64,000 bases of DNA from Burkholderiaceae bacterium (GCA_031291325.1 JARLJG010000057.1:1-64000), one strand, 5' to 3'; shown: positions 17,347 through 27,307, numbered from the stretch's first letter. Notes: generated by a model from the letters alone, not told the origin. Program-made: numbers and translations.

Positions 17347-20337
17347 ATGAGCGCAAACACGATACGTTTACTGTTGCTGGATAGCAACAGTATTGACGCG
17401 GCACTGCTACAAGCGGTGCTCGCGGAATATGCGCCTGGAGAATTCGTCACGACCCACGCCGACCGCCTCTCGGCTGCGTTGGATCTGCTTGACCGGAAAG
17501 CTTTCGATATCGTATTGGCCGATCTCGGTTTGCCGGACAGCTCCGGTTTGGATGCCGTGCGCGCGCTGGCCACGCATGCAGCAGCATTGCCGGTCGTGGT
17601 ATTGACAGGCACCCATGACGAAAACGAACTCGGGCGCGCCGCCATCCAGCTCGGTGCGCAAGATTTCCTGGCCAAGGCCGAATCGGGCGGCGCGCTCATC
17701 GCGCGCACCTTGCGTCATGCGATCGAGAGAAAACGCATGGAATGCGCCGCCGAGCGCGAGCGCACCCGCCTGCAAACCATCTTGATGATGGCCAGCGACG
17801 GCATTCATATCCTCGACAGCGATGGCGTGCTGGTCGAAGCCAACGATGCTTTTCTGAAAATGACGGGCTACGACCGCACGGCCATCGGCACATTGCGCGT
17901 AACCGACTGGAATCGGATCGATTCGTGGGAAGTGATCCAGGCCCGCGTCGCCAGATTGATCGCGCAACGCGGCAAGGCAGCTTATGAAATACGCCATTAC
18001 CGCAGCGATGGCGCCGCGCTGGATGTCGAAATCACCGCCTCCTACATCGAACTGGATGGCAAGAGCTATATCTGCGCCTGCTCGCGCGACATTACCGAGC
18101 GCAAGTCCGCCGAGAAAAAAATCCAGCGCCTCAACAATCTCTACGCGGCACTCAGCCACTGCAACGAGGCCATCGTGCGCTGCACCGACGAACAGTCGCT
18201 GTTTTCGCAAGTTTGCCACGATGCGACCACCTACGGCGGCATGAAAATGGCATGGATCGGTGTGGTCGACAAGCACAGCGAACTCGTCGCGCCGGTGGCC
18301 GCGCATGGAGACGGCCTGGAATATCTGCACGGCATCACGATTTCGGTCGACCCGGCCAACAAGTTCGGCGACGGCCCAAGCTCCTTGGCTTACCGCGAAA
18401 ATCGCGCAGTCTGGACTCAGGATTTGCAACGCGATCCGGTCAACGATGCATCGCGCGAGCGCGCGGGTCTCTACGGCTGGGGCGCATGCGCGGCCCTGCC
18501 GCTGCGCCGCAACGGGGCCGCGATCGGAATTTTCAAAGTATACGCCGGCGAGACCAATGCCTTCGACGAAGCGGCGCGCGACCTGCTGGAACGCATGGCG
18601 CAGGATATCAGTTTCGCGCTCGACAATTTCGTCCATGAAGCAGCGCGCCGGCACGGCGAAGCGCAACGGCGACTGGCGGCCGACGTGTTCGATCAAAGCA
18701 CCGAGGGCATCCTGATCGTCGACAGCACTTACAAAATCGTGATGGTCAACTATGCGTTCACCGTGATCACCGGCTACGGCGAAGACGAAGTGCTGGGCCA
18801 AAACCCGAGTGTCCTTGCTTCCGGCTACCAAGACCCGGCGTTTTACCGAGATATGTGGGATTCGATCGACACCACCGGCCATTGGCAAGGCGAATTGTGG
18901 AACCGGCGCAAGGACGGCGTTGTCTACCCTGAATGGCTGGCAATCCGCCGCGTGCTCGATTTCGACGGCAAACTGCTGCACTATATCGGCACCTTCAGCG
19001 ACATCACGCAGCGCAAGGCAGCCGAGGAGCACATTCATTGGCTCGCCCATTACGATTCGCTGACCGGCTTGCCCAATCGCGTGCTGTTGGCCGACCGCAC
19101 CGCGCAATCGCTCAGCGCGGTTCAACGCAACAATCAATCGCTGGCGCTGTTGTTCCTTGATCTCGACCACTTCAAGAATGTCAACGACTCGCTCGGACGC
19201 CACATAGGCGACGCCTTGCTCACCGCCCTGGCCAAACGCCTGGCGCAGGAACTGCGCGAACAAGACACGGTTTCGCGCCTGGGCGTCGACGAATTCATAT
19301 TGATATTGCCGGGCATCGACGCCGCCGGCGCCGCCCGCGTTGCCGAAAAACTATCCGCAAGAGTCGCGCAGCCCTTTCAAATCGATCTGCACGAGCTCAA
19401 CATGACCGCATCGATCGGCATTGCGATGTATCCGGGCGATGGGCAGAATTTCGATAGCTTGTCGAAATGCGCCGACGTTGCGCTCCGGCGCGCCAAGCAA
19501 GACGGCCGCAACGCCTACCGCTTCTTCACGCGCGAAATGCAAGAGCGCTCGGCGCGCCGCGTGTTGCTGGAAAACGAGTTGCGCCGCGCCCTTGAGCGCG
19601 GCGAATTTGCGCTGCACTATCAGCCGCAATTATCGCTGGAGGACAATCGCATCGTCGGCGCCGAAGCGCTGTTGCGCTGGACTCATCCCACGCTGGGCGC
19701 AGTGTCGCCGGCCGAGTTCATTCCCATTACCGAAAGCAGCGGGCTGATTATGCCGATCGGCGAGTGGGTATTGCGCACCGCAGTGCGGCAGTGGACGCAG
19801 TGGCTGGATGGCAAGATGGCGCCGATGACGCTGGCCGTTAATCTGTCGGCGGCCCAGTTCAAGCATATGCATCTGGCGGAACTCGTCACGCAGATACTCG
19901 ACGAAGAAAAGCTGGCGCCTCGGTATCTGGAGCTGGAACTGACGGAAGGCAGCGCGATGGACGACCCGCTGGCGGCGATCGCCGTGATGGACGATCTGCA
20001 TCGGCGCGGCGTGCGCATGTCGATCGACGACTTCGGCACCGGCTATTCTTCGCTAGGCTATTTGAAACGCTTTAAAGTCAACAAGCTCAAGATCGACCAG
20101 TCCTTCGTGCGCGACATTACCGAAAACTATGAAGACCAGGCGATCGTCGGCGCAATCATCAGCCTTGCCAACAATTTAGGCATGCAAACCATCGCCGAAG
20201 GCGTGGAAACCGGCGAACAGATGGCATTCCTGCGCGATAAGGGCTGCAACGAATTGCAAGGCTATTACTTTAGCAAGCCGTTGGCAGCAGAACAGTTCGA
20301 GGCCTTGGTGCGCGAAAGGAATGTCGACACCGCGTAA
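17347..20337 (+). CDS. REC-PAS-GAF-PAS-GGDEF-EAL protein, probable c-di-GMP phosphodiesterase
   Basis: 996 residues. Order: receiver 5-125 (LADLGLPDSSGLDAV holds the phosphoacceptor Asp), PAS 140-255, GAF about 265-430, PAS 445-560, GGDEF about 570-735, EAL about 745-990. The cyclase signature is GVDEF (residues 646-650), so the second Gly is replaced by Val and cyclase activity is doubtful. The EAL domain is intact: EAL at 773-775 and DDFGTGYSSLGYLKRFKVNKLKIDQSF. The most likely net activity is c-di-GMP hydrolysis, with the GGDEF part as a GTP-sensing regulator. It has no membrane segment and no neighbouring kinase in its own operon. The RBS is weak. It is convergent with the porin gene. Confidence 0.9.
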   Translation: MSANTIRLLLLDSNSIDAALLQAVLAEYAPGEFVTTHADRLSAALDLLDRKAFDIVLADLGLPDSSGLDAVRALATHAAALPVVVLTGTHDENELGRAAIQLGAQDFLAKAESGGALIARTLRHAIERKRMECAAERERTRLQTILMMASDGIHILDSDGVLVEANDAFLKMTGYDRTAIGTLRVTDWNRIDSWEVIQARVARLIAQRGKAAYEIRHYRSDGAALDVEITASYIELDGKSYICACSRDITERKSAEKKIQRLNNLYAALSHCNEAIVRCTDEQSLFSQVCHDATTYGGMKMAWIGVVDKHSELVAPVAAHGDGLEYLHGITISVDPANKFGDGPSSLAYRENRAVWTQDLQRDPVNDASRERAGLYGWGACAALPLRRNGAAIGIFKVYAGETNAFDEAARDLLERMAQDISFALDNFVHEAARRHGEAQRRLAADVFDQSTEGILIVDSTYKIVMVNYAFTVITGYGEDEVLGQNPSVLASGYQDPAFYRDMWDSIDTTGHWQGELWNRRKDGVVYPEWLAIRRVLDFDGKLLHYIGTFSDITQRKAAEEHIHWLAHYDSLTGLPNRVLLADRTAQSLSAVQRNNQSLALLFLDLDHFKNVNDSLGRHIGDALLTALAKRLAQELREQDTVSRLGVDEFILILPGIDAAGAARVAEKLSARVAQPFQIDLHELNMTASIGIAMYPGDGQNFDSLSKCADVALRRAKQDGRNAYRFFTREMQERSARRVLLENELRRALERGEFALHYQPQLSLEDNRIVGAEALLRWTHPTLGAVSPAEFIPITESSGLIMPIGEWVLRTAVRQWTQWLDGKMAPMTLAVNLSAAQFKHMHLAELVTQILDEEKLAPRYLELELTEGSAMDDPLAAIAVMDDLHRRGVRMSIDDFGTGYSSLGYLKRFKVNKLKIDQSFVRDITENYEDQAIVGAIISLANNLGMQTIAEGVETGEQMAFLRDKGCNELQGYYFSKPLAAEQFEALVRERNVDTA

Positions 20338-20370
20338 GGCGCAAGTCGTCGCCGACGGTTTCAGGTTCGC

Positions 20371-21759
20371 CTAAAAGTCGGCATGCAGACGGACGCCGAA
20401 AATCGACACCGGGCCGCGATCCTGATTATAAGCGGGGTTGCCGGCGTATTGATAATCGAGCGCAACGGCCAAGTGCGCCTGCACGCGCATGGAATAAAAC
20501 GCTTCCAGGATTTGTTCCGACGCATAGTTCAAGCGGCCATCGCCAACCGTCACGCCCATCCCGCCGGCGCCGAAATAGGCTTGCGCGGCACCCGATAATC
20601 TGTTTGAAACTACAGCCACGCCCACCGCATCGTCATGACGGCCCCAACGGTCGCCTTTTAGCAATACTCCGGCTGACAGCGAGTGGTTGATGTCGGTGAA
20701 TTCATAGGTCTCCTTGTCGCCGCGATTGACGCTATAGCGCGCAAAGGCGCCGAGGTCGGCGGATAGCTCCTGCTCCCAATTGACAACCATTCCCGGACGC
20801 GTGCCGACCTGCCGCACCAGCGCGGTGTCCGGCGCGCTCGCCGTTTGAACTCCGAGCCGCACCGCATCCGCATAGCTGCCCATCGAACCGTGGTTCTCGA
20901 ATGCCAGCAACTTTATTTTGCCGGGATGATCCTGCCATTGGTAGCGCCCTTCCGCCTCGACGATCGCGGAATTTTCGCTGAAATCGATACCGGCCACTTT
21001 GCCGTTCGGGATGGTGGAAAGCTGGAAGAAGCCGGCGCGCAGCGTCCACCAGCCTTGCGTCCACTCGGCTGCAGCGCCAAAAGTGTACCCCCACGAGTCG
21101 GCCGCATAATCGAAAGCACCACCATCGATAATCGACCAGTTCATGAAGTCGGCGCGCGGATCGTGCGCGTAGCTGTTGGTATCGAAAATATCGACCACCG
21201 CGAACTTGCCGACGGTCAGCGTGACATTGTCGGCGGTCTGTGTGCTGCCCAGTTGATTCGCGGCGGCCTCCACCTTTTGCTCCGCGCCACCCAATGGGAT
21301 CACTTGCCGGATAAACGCCCTTGGAATACGGACATAGGGAGTATTTTCGCCGACCTTGTAGGCGCCGCCGTTCGGGAAGCCGGCCATGCCGAGCGTATCG
21401 TCGAAGCCGAACCCTTGATCGATTTCCGTGTTCAGCCAAAACTCTGCGCCGCGCCATGCGCGCACGCCGGAAAACAACGTGAGATCGGTCGTTTCCTCGA
21501 CGCGCCCGTGGGGGTTCAAACTATTGGCGCCGCTGTAGGGCGATGTGAACACCGAATGCTTTTGCGCGATGTTGGTCGCCTGCCCGTGCACTGCCCATTC
21601 CTCGTTGGAAGGCGCGGCTTGCTCCGCGGCTTGCTCCTGCGGCTTAGGGGCGCTCGTCAAATCGTCGGCGCGCGCCGGCAGCGCGCAGAACAAGGCGGCG
21701 CAGATGGCGAGCGCAAAAGGCAACGCCGATTTTTCTGCTGTTTTTTTGAGTTGAGTCAT
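20371..21759 (-). CDS. OprB-family carbohydrate-selective porin
   Basis: 462-residue outer-membrane protein with a signal peptide (KKTAEKSALPFALAICAALFCALPARA, cleavage after about residue 31) and a long beta-barrel region ending in an aromatic residue (VRLHADF), as required for BAM recognition. The pattern NTEIDQGFGFDDTLGMAGFPNGGAYK and GFGVDARGD-like region DPRADFMNWSIIDGGAFDYAADSWGYTFG is typical of OprB-type porins for sugars. It stands alone, without sugar ABC genes beside it. GGAA precedes the ATG. Confidence 0.88.
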   Translation of the reverse strand: MTQLKKTAEKSALPFALAICAALFCALPARADDLTSAPKPQEQAAEQAAPSNEEWAVHGQATNIAQKHSVFTSPYSGANSLNPHGRVEETTDLTLFSGVRAWRGAEFWLNTEIDQGFGFDDTLGMAGFPNGGAYKVGENTPYVRIPRAFIRQVIPLGGAEQKVEAAANQLGSTQTADNVTLTVGKFAVVDIFDTNSYAHDPRADFMNWSIIDGGAFDYAADSWGYTFGAAAEWTQGWWTLRAGFFQLSTIPNGKVAGIDFSENSAIVEAEGRYQWQDHPGKIKLLAFENHGSMGSYADAVRLGVQTASAPDTALVRQVGTRPGMVVNWEQELSADLGAFARYSVNRGDKETYEFTDINHSLSAGVLLKGDRWGRHDDAVGVAVVSNRLSGAAQAYFGAGGMGVTVGDGRLNYASEQILEAFYSMRVQAHLAVALDYQYAGNPAYNQDRGPVSIFGVRLHADF

Positions 21760-22253
21760 ACGTCATTCCAATTTTTCTGCAATTCACGAAAAGCCGCGCA
21801 CAAGACTGGCCGACGCGATTTCATTTCGCGCAAACGCGAGGTTGAAGCATCCCTGCAACAGGGTCGTGCTTGCGCCAACGACGAGTCGGCAAAAAAAATC
21901 TATCAGTGGAGTAAACAGAATATTCACGACTGGCGTCGCCAACTTCGGGATACCACCATCCGCCTCCGGCGCGATGATGGCAAGGGAATCTTGCGTGATC
22001 TTACCGGGACAGAGCCAACGCGCATGCTTGGCGGTTATAACTATCTGAACAAGTGCCCACGCAGGGACTCCATAAAATGAAAACAGGTGGACTATAGCCC
22101 GGAAAGTCGAATAAGTCAATCCAGAATGTTTCCAATCATCCTATCCAGGAGGATATGGTATTTCCTCGATCCCATTGCACTTTCCGCGAATGAGAATCCT
22201 TCTCGATTTCGCGCCGGAACGGTTTGTCGCCCAAACGCATGTCGCCTCGAAAA
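21760..22253. other. Intergenic region; no convincing gene
   Basis: About 495 bp upstream of the porin and downstream of the DUF445 gene. A 111-codon minus-strand frame (21784-22119) starts with TTG and has no RBS or family resemblance. The porin promoter should be here. Positions 22189-22208 hold an imperfect Fur-like dyad (TGAGAAT-C-CTTCTCG), 430 bp from the porin start. Confidence 0.45.
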
Positions 22254-23525
22254 TCAACCCAGCATCCTGACCGCGACATGAATGGCAAGGCCCACCATGC
22301 CGCCGACCAGCGTGCCGTTGATGCGAATATATTGCAGGTCCTTGCCGACTTGCAGCTCCAATTTTTCGACCAGGGTGGTGGTATCCCAACGCGCCACCAC
22401 TTCGGCGACAAACGCGCCGATCTCGACGCGGTTCGGCACCACCGCGTTGAACACCAATTGCTGCGCCCAGCGATTGATCATCGCGCGGATTTCGGTATCG
22501 TTGTCGAGCCAGTTGCCGAAGGCGATCAATGCATGTTCCAGTCCGCTCGACAAGATGCCGTCGGTGGCGGCCAGTTCGGCTTGCACCTTGCTCTCGAATT
22601 CCTGGCTCAACCAATCGAGGTAGCCTTCCACCACCGCGTTATCCAGCACTTCAGCCTTGATCTGCTCGCAATGCTGCAGCATATCGGGATCGTCGGCCAG
22701 CTTGACCACCAGCCGATGCACTGCGGCGCGGTATTCGAGCCGCCACGGGTGGTCTGGCGCGCGCGCCGCGACCAGCGTGCTTTGCAACTCGGCGAGAAAG
22801 GAATCGGTCAGCTTGCCGTCGACCCAGTCGGGCAGCCAGCGCACGCTATTTTTTGCAACCCGCTGGCGGATATTTTGCTTGTGTTCTTCGATGAACAGCT
22901 GCGCCCGCGCGATCCCGATATCGAACAAGGTCTCGTGGTGACCGTGCTCGACCAGCACCGACAATAGGCGCGCAGCCAGCGGCGCGGCGGCAATCGAGTC
23001 GATGCCGCTGCCAATCATGCGGCGGCTGAAGCTGCGCACTTCGTCTTCGCTCAATAATTCGAGCAGGGACGGAAACGCACCGCGCAGGCGGGCCGCTATC
23101 TGGCGGGCATTGGCCGGTTGCGTCAGCCAGCGCGCGGCCCAGTCGGCAGCATCGATGCTTTCCAGTTTGGCCGCTACTTCGTTGGGGGCCAGGAAGTTAT
23201 TGGAAATAAACTTGCCGAAATTTTCGGCGATGCGGCCCTTGTGGCGCGGGATGATCGCCGTGTGCGGGATCGGGATGCCGAACGGATGGCGGAACAGCGC
23301 GACGACCGCGAACCAGTCGGCACAGGCGCCGACCATCGATGCTTCGGCAAAGGCGCGCACATACGTCAACCAGGGCCACGCCGCCTGATAGACCGAGGCG
23401 GCGATGAACAAGGCCACCATCGCCACCAGCAAGCCGGCGGCGAACAGGCGCATGCGCTGCAAGTCGAGCAGGCGGCGGTCGCTTTCCAGTTGCGCGCCGT
23501 TTGAATCCGCTTGGCCGCCGTTCAT
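22254..23525 (-). CDS. DUF445 family membrane protein (YjiN-like)
   Basis: 423 residues. A transmembrane segment at about 25-65 is followed by the DUF445 signature MVGACADWFAVVALFRHPFGIPIPHTAIIPRHKGRIAENFGKFISNNFL and a long helical region, with a final hydrophobic stretch at the C-terminus (GTLVGGMVGLAIHVAVRML). The function of the family is unknown. The ATG at 23525 overlaps the TGA of the EcsC gene (ATGA), so translation is coupled and this is the last gene of a five-gene operon with the metal-type ATPase. Confidence 0.88.
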   Translation of the reverse strand: MNGGQADSNGAQLESDRRLLDLQRMRLFAAGLLVAMVALFIAASVYQAAWPWLTYVRAFAEASMVGACADWFAVVALFRHPFGIPIPHTAIIPRHKGRIAENFGKFISNNFLAPNEVAAKLESIDAADWAARWLTQPANARQIAARLRGAFPSLLELLSEDEVRSFSRRMIGSGIDSIAAAPLAARLLSVLVEHGHHETLFDIGIARAQLFIEEHKQNIRQRVAKNSVRWLPDWVDGKLTDSFLAELQSTLVAARAPDHPWRLEYRAAVHRLVVKLADDPDMLQHCEQIKAEVLDNAVVEGYLDWLSQEFESKVQAELAATDGILSSGLEHALIAFGNWLDNDTEIRAMINRWAQQLVFNAVVPNRVEIGAFVAEVVARWDTTTLVEKLELQVGKDLQYIRINGTLVGGMVGLAIHVAVRMLG

Positions 23526-24394
23526 CGCGCCCGCGCTTGCTGGCGCTGCGCAAGCAGCGCATCGTTGGCCGACAACGCTTGCACTTGCAGCGTATACAAA
23601 TGGCGGATGCGCTCGACGCCATATATGCGCTCCAGCCGGCGGATGTTGAAATGGCCGCCGGCGACGCGCTGAAAATGGTCCATGAAGATCACGTTGACCG
23701 TCGCGCCGCCGAGCGCGCCGAAAATCGGCACCGCGCTGGCGGCGGCCATATCCGTCACCACCAGGCCGAAGCGCGCCACGATCTCGCCGACCAGCTTGGC
23801 GACGATCGGCGAGGACGCATTGACCGCGCCGCGCTCCAGCGCCAACGCGGCGACATCGCTGGTGAGCTTGCTCAACACCATCCGTACCGCGTAATAGTCG
23901 ACGCCGACCTTTTCTTGCTGACTGCGCGGGCTGCGCACGCCCAGCGCGAACACCTCCAGACAAGCCAGCAGCGTGTCCACCCTGCGCAAATCCTCGCCTT
24001 CGGCGCGCGCGATTTCGGCAATCGAGTGCAGCATCAGTGTCGTGGTCAACGGCAGTTCGATCGGCAGCGCGGCCATGCCGAAAAAACCGCCGACGCCGCC
24101 GGCCACGCCGGTCATCAGCTTGGCGCTCCATTCCGACGTGGTCAGCGCATCCTGGTCGTCGATTGCGCCGATTGCCAATTCCAGGCATTTGAAAATCGCA
24201 GCGCGCGCGGCCTCGCGCAAGCGGCGGGCGACCGGCTGCGGCAAGCGCTCGACGATCGCATTGACCGGCTGCCCCGCATAGTCGGCCAAGCGAGCGGCGA
24301 AGCCGGGTCTTTCCAGCTGCAGGACTGCCGTTTCGAGATGGCAGCGATCCGTCTGCGTCAACTCGGCGGCGGTGGAAGCGGTCGGCGTATTCAT
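23522..24394 (-). CDS. EcsC family protein
   Basis: 290-residue EcsC-domain protein. A Gly/Ala-rich hydrophobic segment (LMTGVAGGVGGFFGMAALPIELPLTTTLMLHSIAEIARAEGED) at about 105-150 and a second one (IVARFGLVVTDMAAASAVPIFGALGGATVNVIFMDHF) near 205-245 are the family hallmarks; they suggest membrane-associating amphipathic segments. The family function is unknown. The start codon overlaps the stop of the P-type ATPase by 4 bp, and its own stop overlaps the DUF445 start, so the three are tightly coupled. Confidence 0.88.
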   Translation of the reverse strand: MNTPTASTAAELTQTDRCHLETAVLQLERPGFAARLADYAGQPVNAIVERLPQPVARRLREAARAAIFKCLELAIGAIDDQDALTTSEWSAKLMTGVAGGVGGFFGMAALPIELPLTTTLMLHSIAEIARAEGEDLRRVDTLLACLEVFALGVRSPRSQQEKVGVDYYAVRMVLSKLTSDVAALALERGAVNASSPIVAKLVGEIVARFGLVVTDMAAASAVPIFGALGGATVNVIFMDHFQRVAGGHFNIRRLERIYGVERIRHLYTLQVQALSANDALLAQRQQARAR

Positions 24395-26523
24395 TGGCGG
24401 CGCAGTGCCGGGCGCAGACCGTTAAGGCTGGCGACAATTGCCGAGCCGTTGCTGATGACGGCAGTGACCTCTGGGCTGACCAGCCCGCCCGGCAATGCCA
24501 GGCCCAGCGCCACCGTGTTCATGACCGCGACGATCCCGTAGTTCTGCTTGATCAGGCCCACGGCATCGCGCGAAATCTCGATGGCCTTGATGAGTTTCCA
24601 TAGCGAGTCTTCCATCAGCACCACGTCGGCCGACTCGTGCGTGATGTCGGCGCCATGCTTCATCGCGATGCCGACGTCGGCAAAGCTCAAGGCCGGCGAA
24701 TCGTTGATGCCGTCGCCGATCATCGCGACGGTGCGCCCTTCGCGCTGCAATTGCTGGACGATATCGGCCTTGTCCGACGGCATCATGTTGGCGACCTGGC
24801 GCGTCAAGCCGAGACGCTTGCCGACCGCCGCCGCCACCACCGCGTTGTCGCCGGTCAGCATGATGGTGTCGCGGATGCCCATTTGATGCAAGAGGCGGAT
24901 GATCTGCCGGCTTTCCGGCCTGATCCGGTCTTCGTAGGCGACCAGGCCGGCCAGTTGGCCATCGATGGCCACGTACAGGCAAGAGCAGCCGCGTTGATCG
25001 ATCTCGGCGCGCTCGCTGGCGATATGATCGACCCGGATGTCGTTTTGCCGCAGGAAGCGTTCGCTGCCGACATGCATGTAATAGCCGTTGACCTTGCCTT
25101 CGACGCCGAGGCCGATCCGGTATTCGGTTTCGTCGCAGTGCGGCAGTTCGATGTCAAGCTCGCGGATTTTCTCGCGCAGCGCTTCCGCCACGGGATGCTG
25201 CAAGTGGGTTTCCGCCGCCACCGCCAGCGCCAGCAAGTGCTCGGAAGAGATGTGCGGATGAAACGACAGGATATCGACCACATGCGGCGTGCCATGGCTG
25301 AGGGTGCCGGTCTTGTCGAACACCACCGTATCGACGTGCGCCAGCTTTTCCATATGGCCGCCGCTCTTGATGATGATGCCGGCGCGCGCCGCATGCGTCA
25401 TTGAAGACAGCACCGCAGTCGGCGCGGCAACCCGGATGCCGGTGCCGTAATCGACGATCACCAGCGACAGGAAGCGGTTGAAATCGCGCGTCAGCACGGC
25501 GGTGCCGACGGCCAGGCCAAGCGTTGGCAGCACCAGGCGGTCGGCAAAGCGCTCCGCATGATTTTGCATGCGGGTGTCGCCGACCGGCGCCGAATCGACC
25601 AGCCGCGCGATCTGGCCGGCGGTGGTTTCGCTGCCGACGCGCAGGGCGCGCAGCGTCAATTGGCCTTCGCGCAGGATGGTGGCGGCAAATACCGGCTCGC
25701 CGACCGCGCGCGCCACCGGCAAGCCCTCGCCGGTGATGGTCTTTTGATCGATCATGCCGTGCCCGTGGACGATTTCGCCATCCACCGGGATCATCTCGCC
25801 TGGATAGACGACAATGGTGTCGCCGACGCCCAGGTCGGCTGCCGGAATCGCCACGATATCGCCGTCGCGCACGATCCACGCCATCTTGGCGCGGAATTCC
25901 AGCAATTCGGTCACTGCGCGCTTGGAGCCGGCGGCGGTCAAATCGCGGATCCAGTCGCCCAGGCGAATCAACCAGGTGATGACGCCGCCGGTCACCATGT
26001 TGCCCTGCCCGATCGACGCCGAAATGGCCAGCGCATCGAGGAAGTCGACGTTCAAGCGCCCTTCGCGGCTCCAGACTTGCCAGGCACGCTTGAAGATCGG
26101 GTAGGAGTTGTACAACATCAGCGGCACGTTGATTGCCAGCGACCACGGATTGCGCGAAAACGCCAGCGCCAGAGATAAGGTCGGCAACGCCAGCGGCCAG
26201 CGCTGCTTTTCCGGGACGTGCGCGCTGCGTGCCGCGCCGACCGCGCCCGCCGCCCCGGTCGGGTCGAGAAAGCGCAGCAGTTGGTCGAGGTCGTCGATGC
26301 TAAAGCCGGCCAACATATCCAGCAACTCGTCAAGCCGCTCGGACTGCTCGGCGCGGTATTCGATAATCAGGTTGGCGCAATCGTAATTAATGCGCACGGC
26401 GACGATGAATTCCTGCTTGCGCAGCCAGGCCAGCGCCGATTCCGCCAGCGGCGACGGCGCGCATAACACAGGGACATGCAGCCGAATGCGTCCGGGTATG
26501 GCATGCCGTACGGTAAAGTCCAT
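24391..26523 (-). CDS. HMA_2-type P1B-like P-type ATPase lacking a CPx motif
   Basis: 710 residues. The N-terminal ferredoxin-like domain (HAIPGRIRLHVP) is of HMA_2 type without a CxxC metal site. TGE loop TITGEGLP, phosphorylation site DKTGT near residue 400, HP motif (LQHPVAEALR), TGDN and GDGINDSPAL are all present, so it is a catalytically competent P1B-type pump. At the transport helix where CopA has CPC, the sequence is DYGTGIRVAAPTA, with no Cys and no Pro at the motif, so the metal cannot be predicted and may be iron-like rather than copper or zinc. AAGGAA precedes the ATG. It is the central gene of the five-gene operon. Confidence 0.88.
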   Translation of the reverse strand: MDFTVRHAIPGRIRLHVPVLCAPSPLAESALAWLRKQEFIVAVRINYDCANLIIEYRAEQSERLDELLDMLAGFSIDDLDQLLRFLDPTGAAGAVGAARSAHVPEKQRWPLALPTLSLALAFSRNPWSLAINVPLMLYNSYPIFKRAWQVWSREGRLNVDFLDALAISASIGQGNMVTGGVITWLIRLGDWIRDLTAAGSKRAVTELLEFRAKMAWIVRDGDIVAIPAADLGVGDTIVVYPGEMIPVDGEIVHGHGMIDQKTITGEGLPVARAVGEPVFAATILREGQLTLRALRVGSETTAGQIARLVDSAPVGDTRMQNHAERFADRLVLPTLGLAVGTAVLTRDFNRFLSLVIVDYGTGIRVAAPTAVLSSMTHAARAGIIIKSGGHMEKLAHVDTVVFDKTGTLSHGTPHVVDILSFHPHISSEHLLALAVAAETHLQHPVAEALREKIRELDIELPHCDETEYRIGLGVEGKVNGYYMHVGSERFLRQNDIRVDHIASERAEIDQRGCSCLYVAIDGQLAGLVAYEDRIRPESRQIIRLLHQMGIRDTIMLTGDNAVVAAAVGKRLGLTRQVANMMPSDKADIVQQLQREGRTVAMIGDGINDSPALSFADVGIAMKHGADITHESADVVLMEDSLWKLIKAIEISRDAVGLIKQNYGIVAVMNTVALGLALPGGLVSPEVTAVISNGSAIVASLNGLRPALRRQ

Positions 26524-26536
26524 AATTCCTTGCGAT

Positions 26537-27265
26537 TTAACGAGCTGCCGCGCGCGCGGCAGCGGGGACTTTGGCGGGCGCCCTGGCCGGCACCGGCTCG
26601 TGCTTCATTTCGATGAAGTGGTTCACCGCGAACAGAGCCAGTGTGACCCACATCGGCGTTGCGGCCTCGGCGCCGATCTCGACGAAGGTCGTCACTGCGA
26701 GACCGCCAACCAGCACGATTTTCAAGTCTATAGTATTGCCGGTGGCCGCCTTGATCTGGTAATCCACCGCCTTGAACATATCGACGGTTGCCCGGACCAG
26801 CTCGGACCGCTCGGCCAGGAACTCGGCTTCAGCTTCGATTTTCTTGGCGATTTCCTCGATTTCATCGCCTGGCCGCGCGTTCGACACCGACACTTCGTGT
26901 TGCGCGCAGCATTGATGGAATTGGTTCTGGAATTCGACTTCCCGCTTCGGGTCGTAATGAATGACGATGCTGCCCGTCTCCGGCTTCGGCTTGACCTTGG
27001 TGATGCCGGGAATGGCGGAAAACACGCTCTCGAAGACTTCCAGGATGCCGGGATTGCCTTTGGCCGACGGGATCTTGATGCGCATCCGTCCCGGCACCTT
27101 GTGTTCGATCCGCGCCTTGTGTTTTTTCTTGGTCGCGCGCGCCGTCGCGCCCGCGTCAGCCTTGGGCCGAGCTGCTTCGCTCGTGCCGGGAGCACTTGCG
27201 GAATGGTCGGCGGCAGCCGCGTTTTGCGGCTCCGCGTCCGCGCCTGCGTTAGGAAGCTTAGTCAT
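26537..27265 (-). CDS. HMA_2-domain membrane protein
   Basis: 242 residues. An Ala-rich, charged N-terminus (1-55) is followed by a heavy-metal-associated-like domain (ARIEHKVPGRMRIKIPSAKGNPGILEVFE...ITKVKPKPETGSIVIHYD) related to the N-terminus of the next gene's ATPase, but with no CxxC. A helical linker leads to two hydrophobic segments near 178-225, and the tail is Ala/Pro/Arg-rich. It may deliver or sense metal for the ATPase, or act structurally at the membrane. A 13-bp gap separates it from the ATPase gene. Confidence 0.8.
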   Translation of the reverse strand: MTKLPNAGADAEPQNAAAADHSASAPGTSEAARPKADAGATARATKKKHKARIEHKVPGRMRIKIPSAKGNPGILEVFESVFSAIPGITKVKPKPETGSIVIHYDPKREVEFQNQFHQCCAQHEVSVSNARPGDEIEEIAKKIEAEAEFLAERSELVRATVDMFKAVDYQIKAATGNTIDLKIVLVGGLAVTTFVEIGAEAATPMWVTLALFAVNHFIEMKHEPVPARAPAKVPAAARAAAR

Positions 27266-27307
27266 AATAGTGGTCCGACAATGCCCGCCGACCCTGCGAT
27301 TGCAAGC

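Noticed and set aside
21784-22119. 111-codon minus-strand frame upstream of the porin
   Set aside because: TTG start, no RBS and no recognisable domain.
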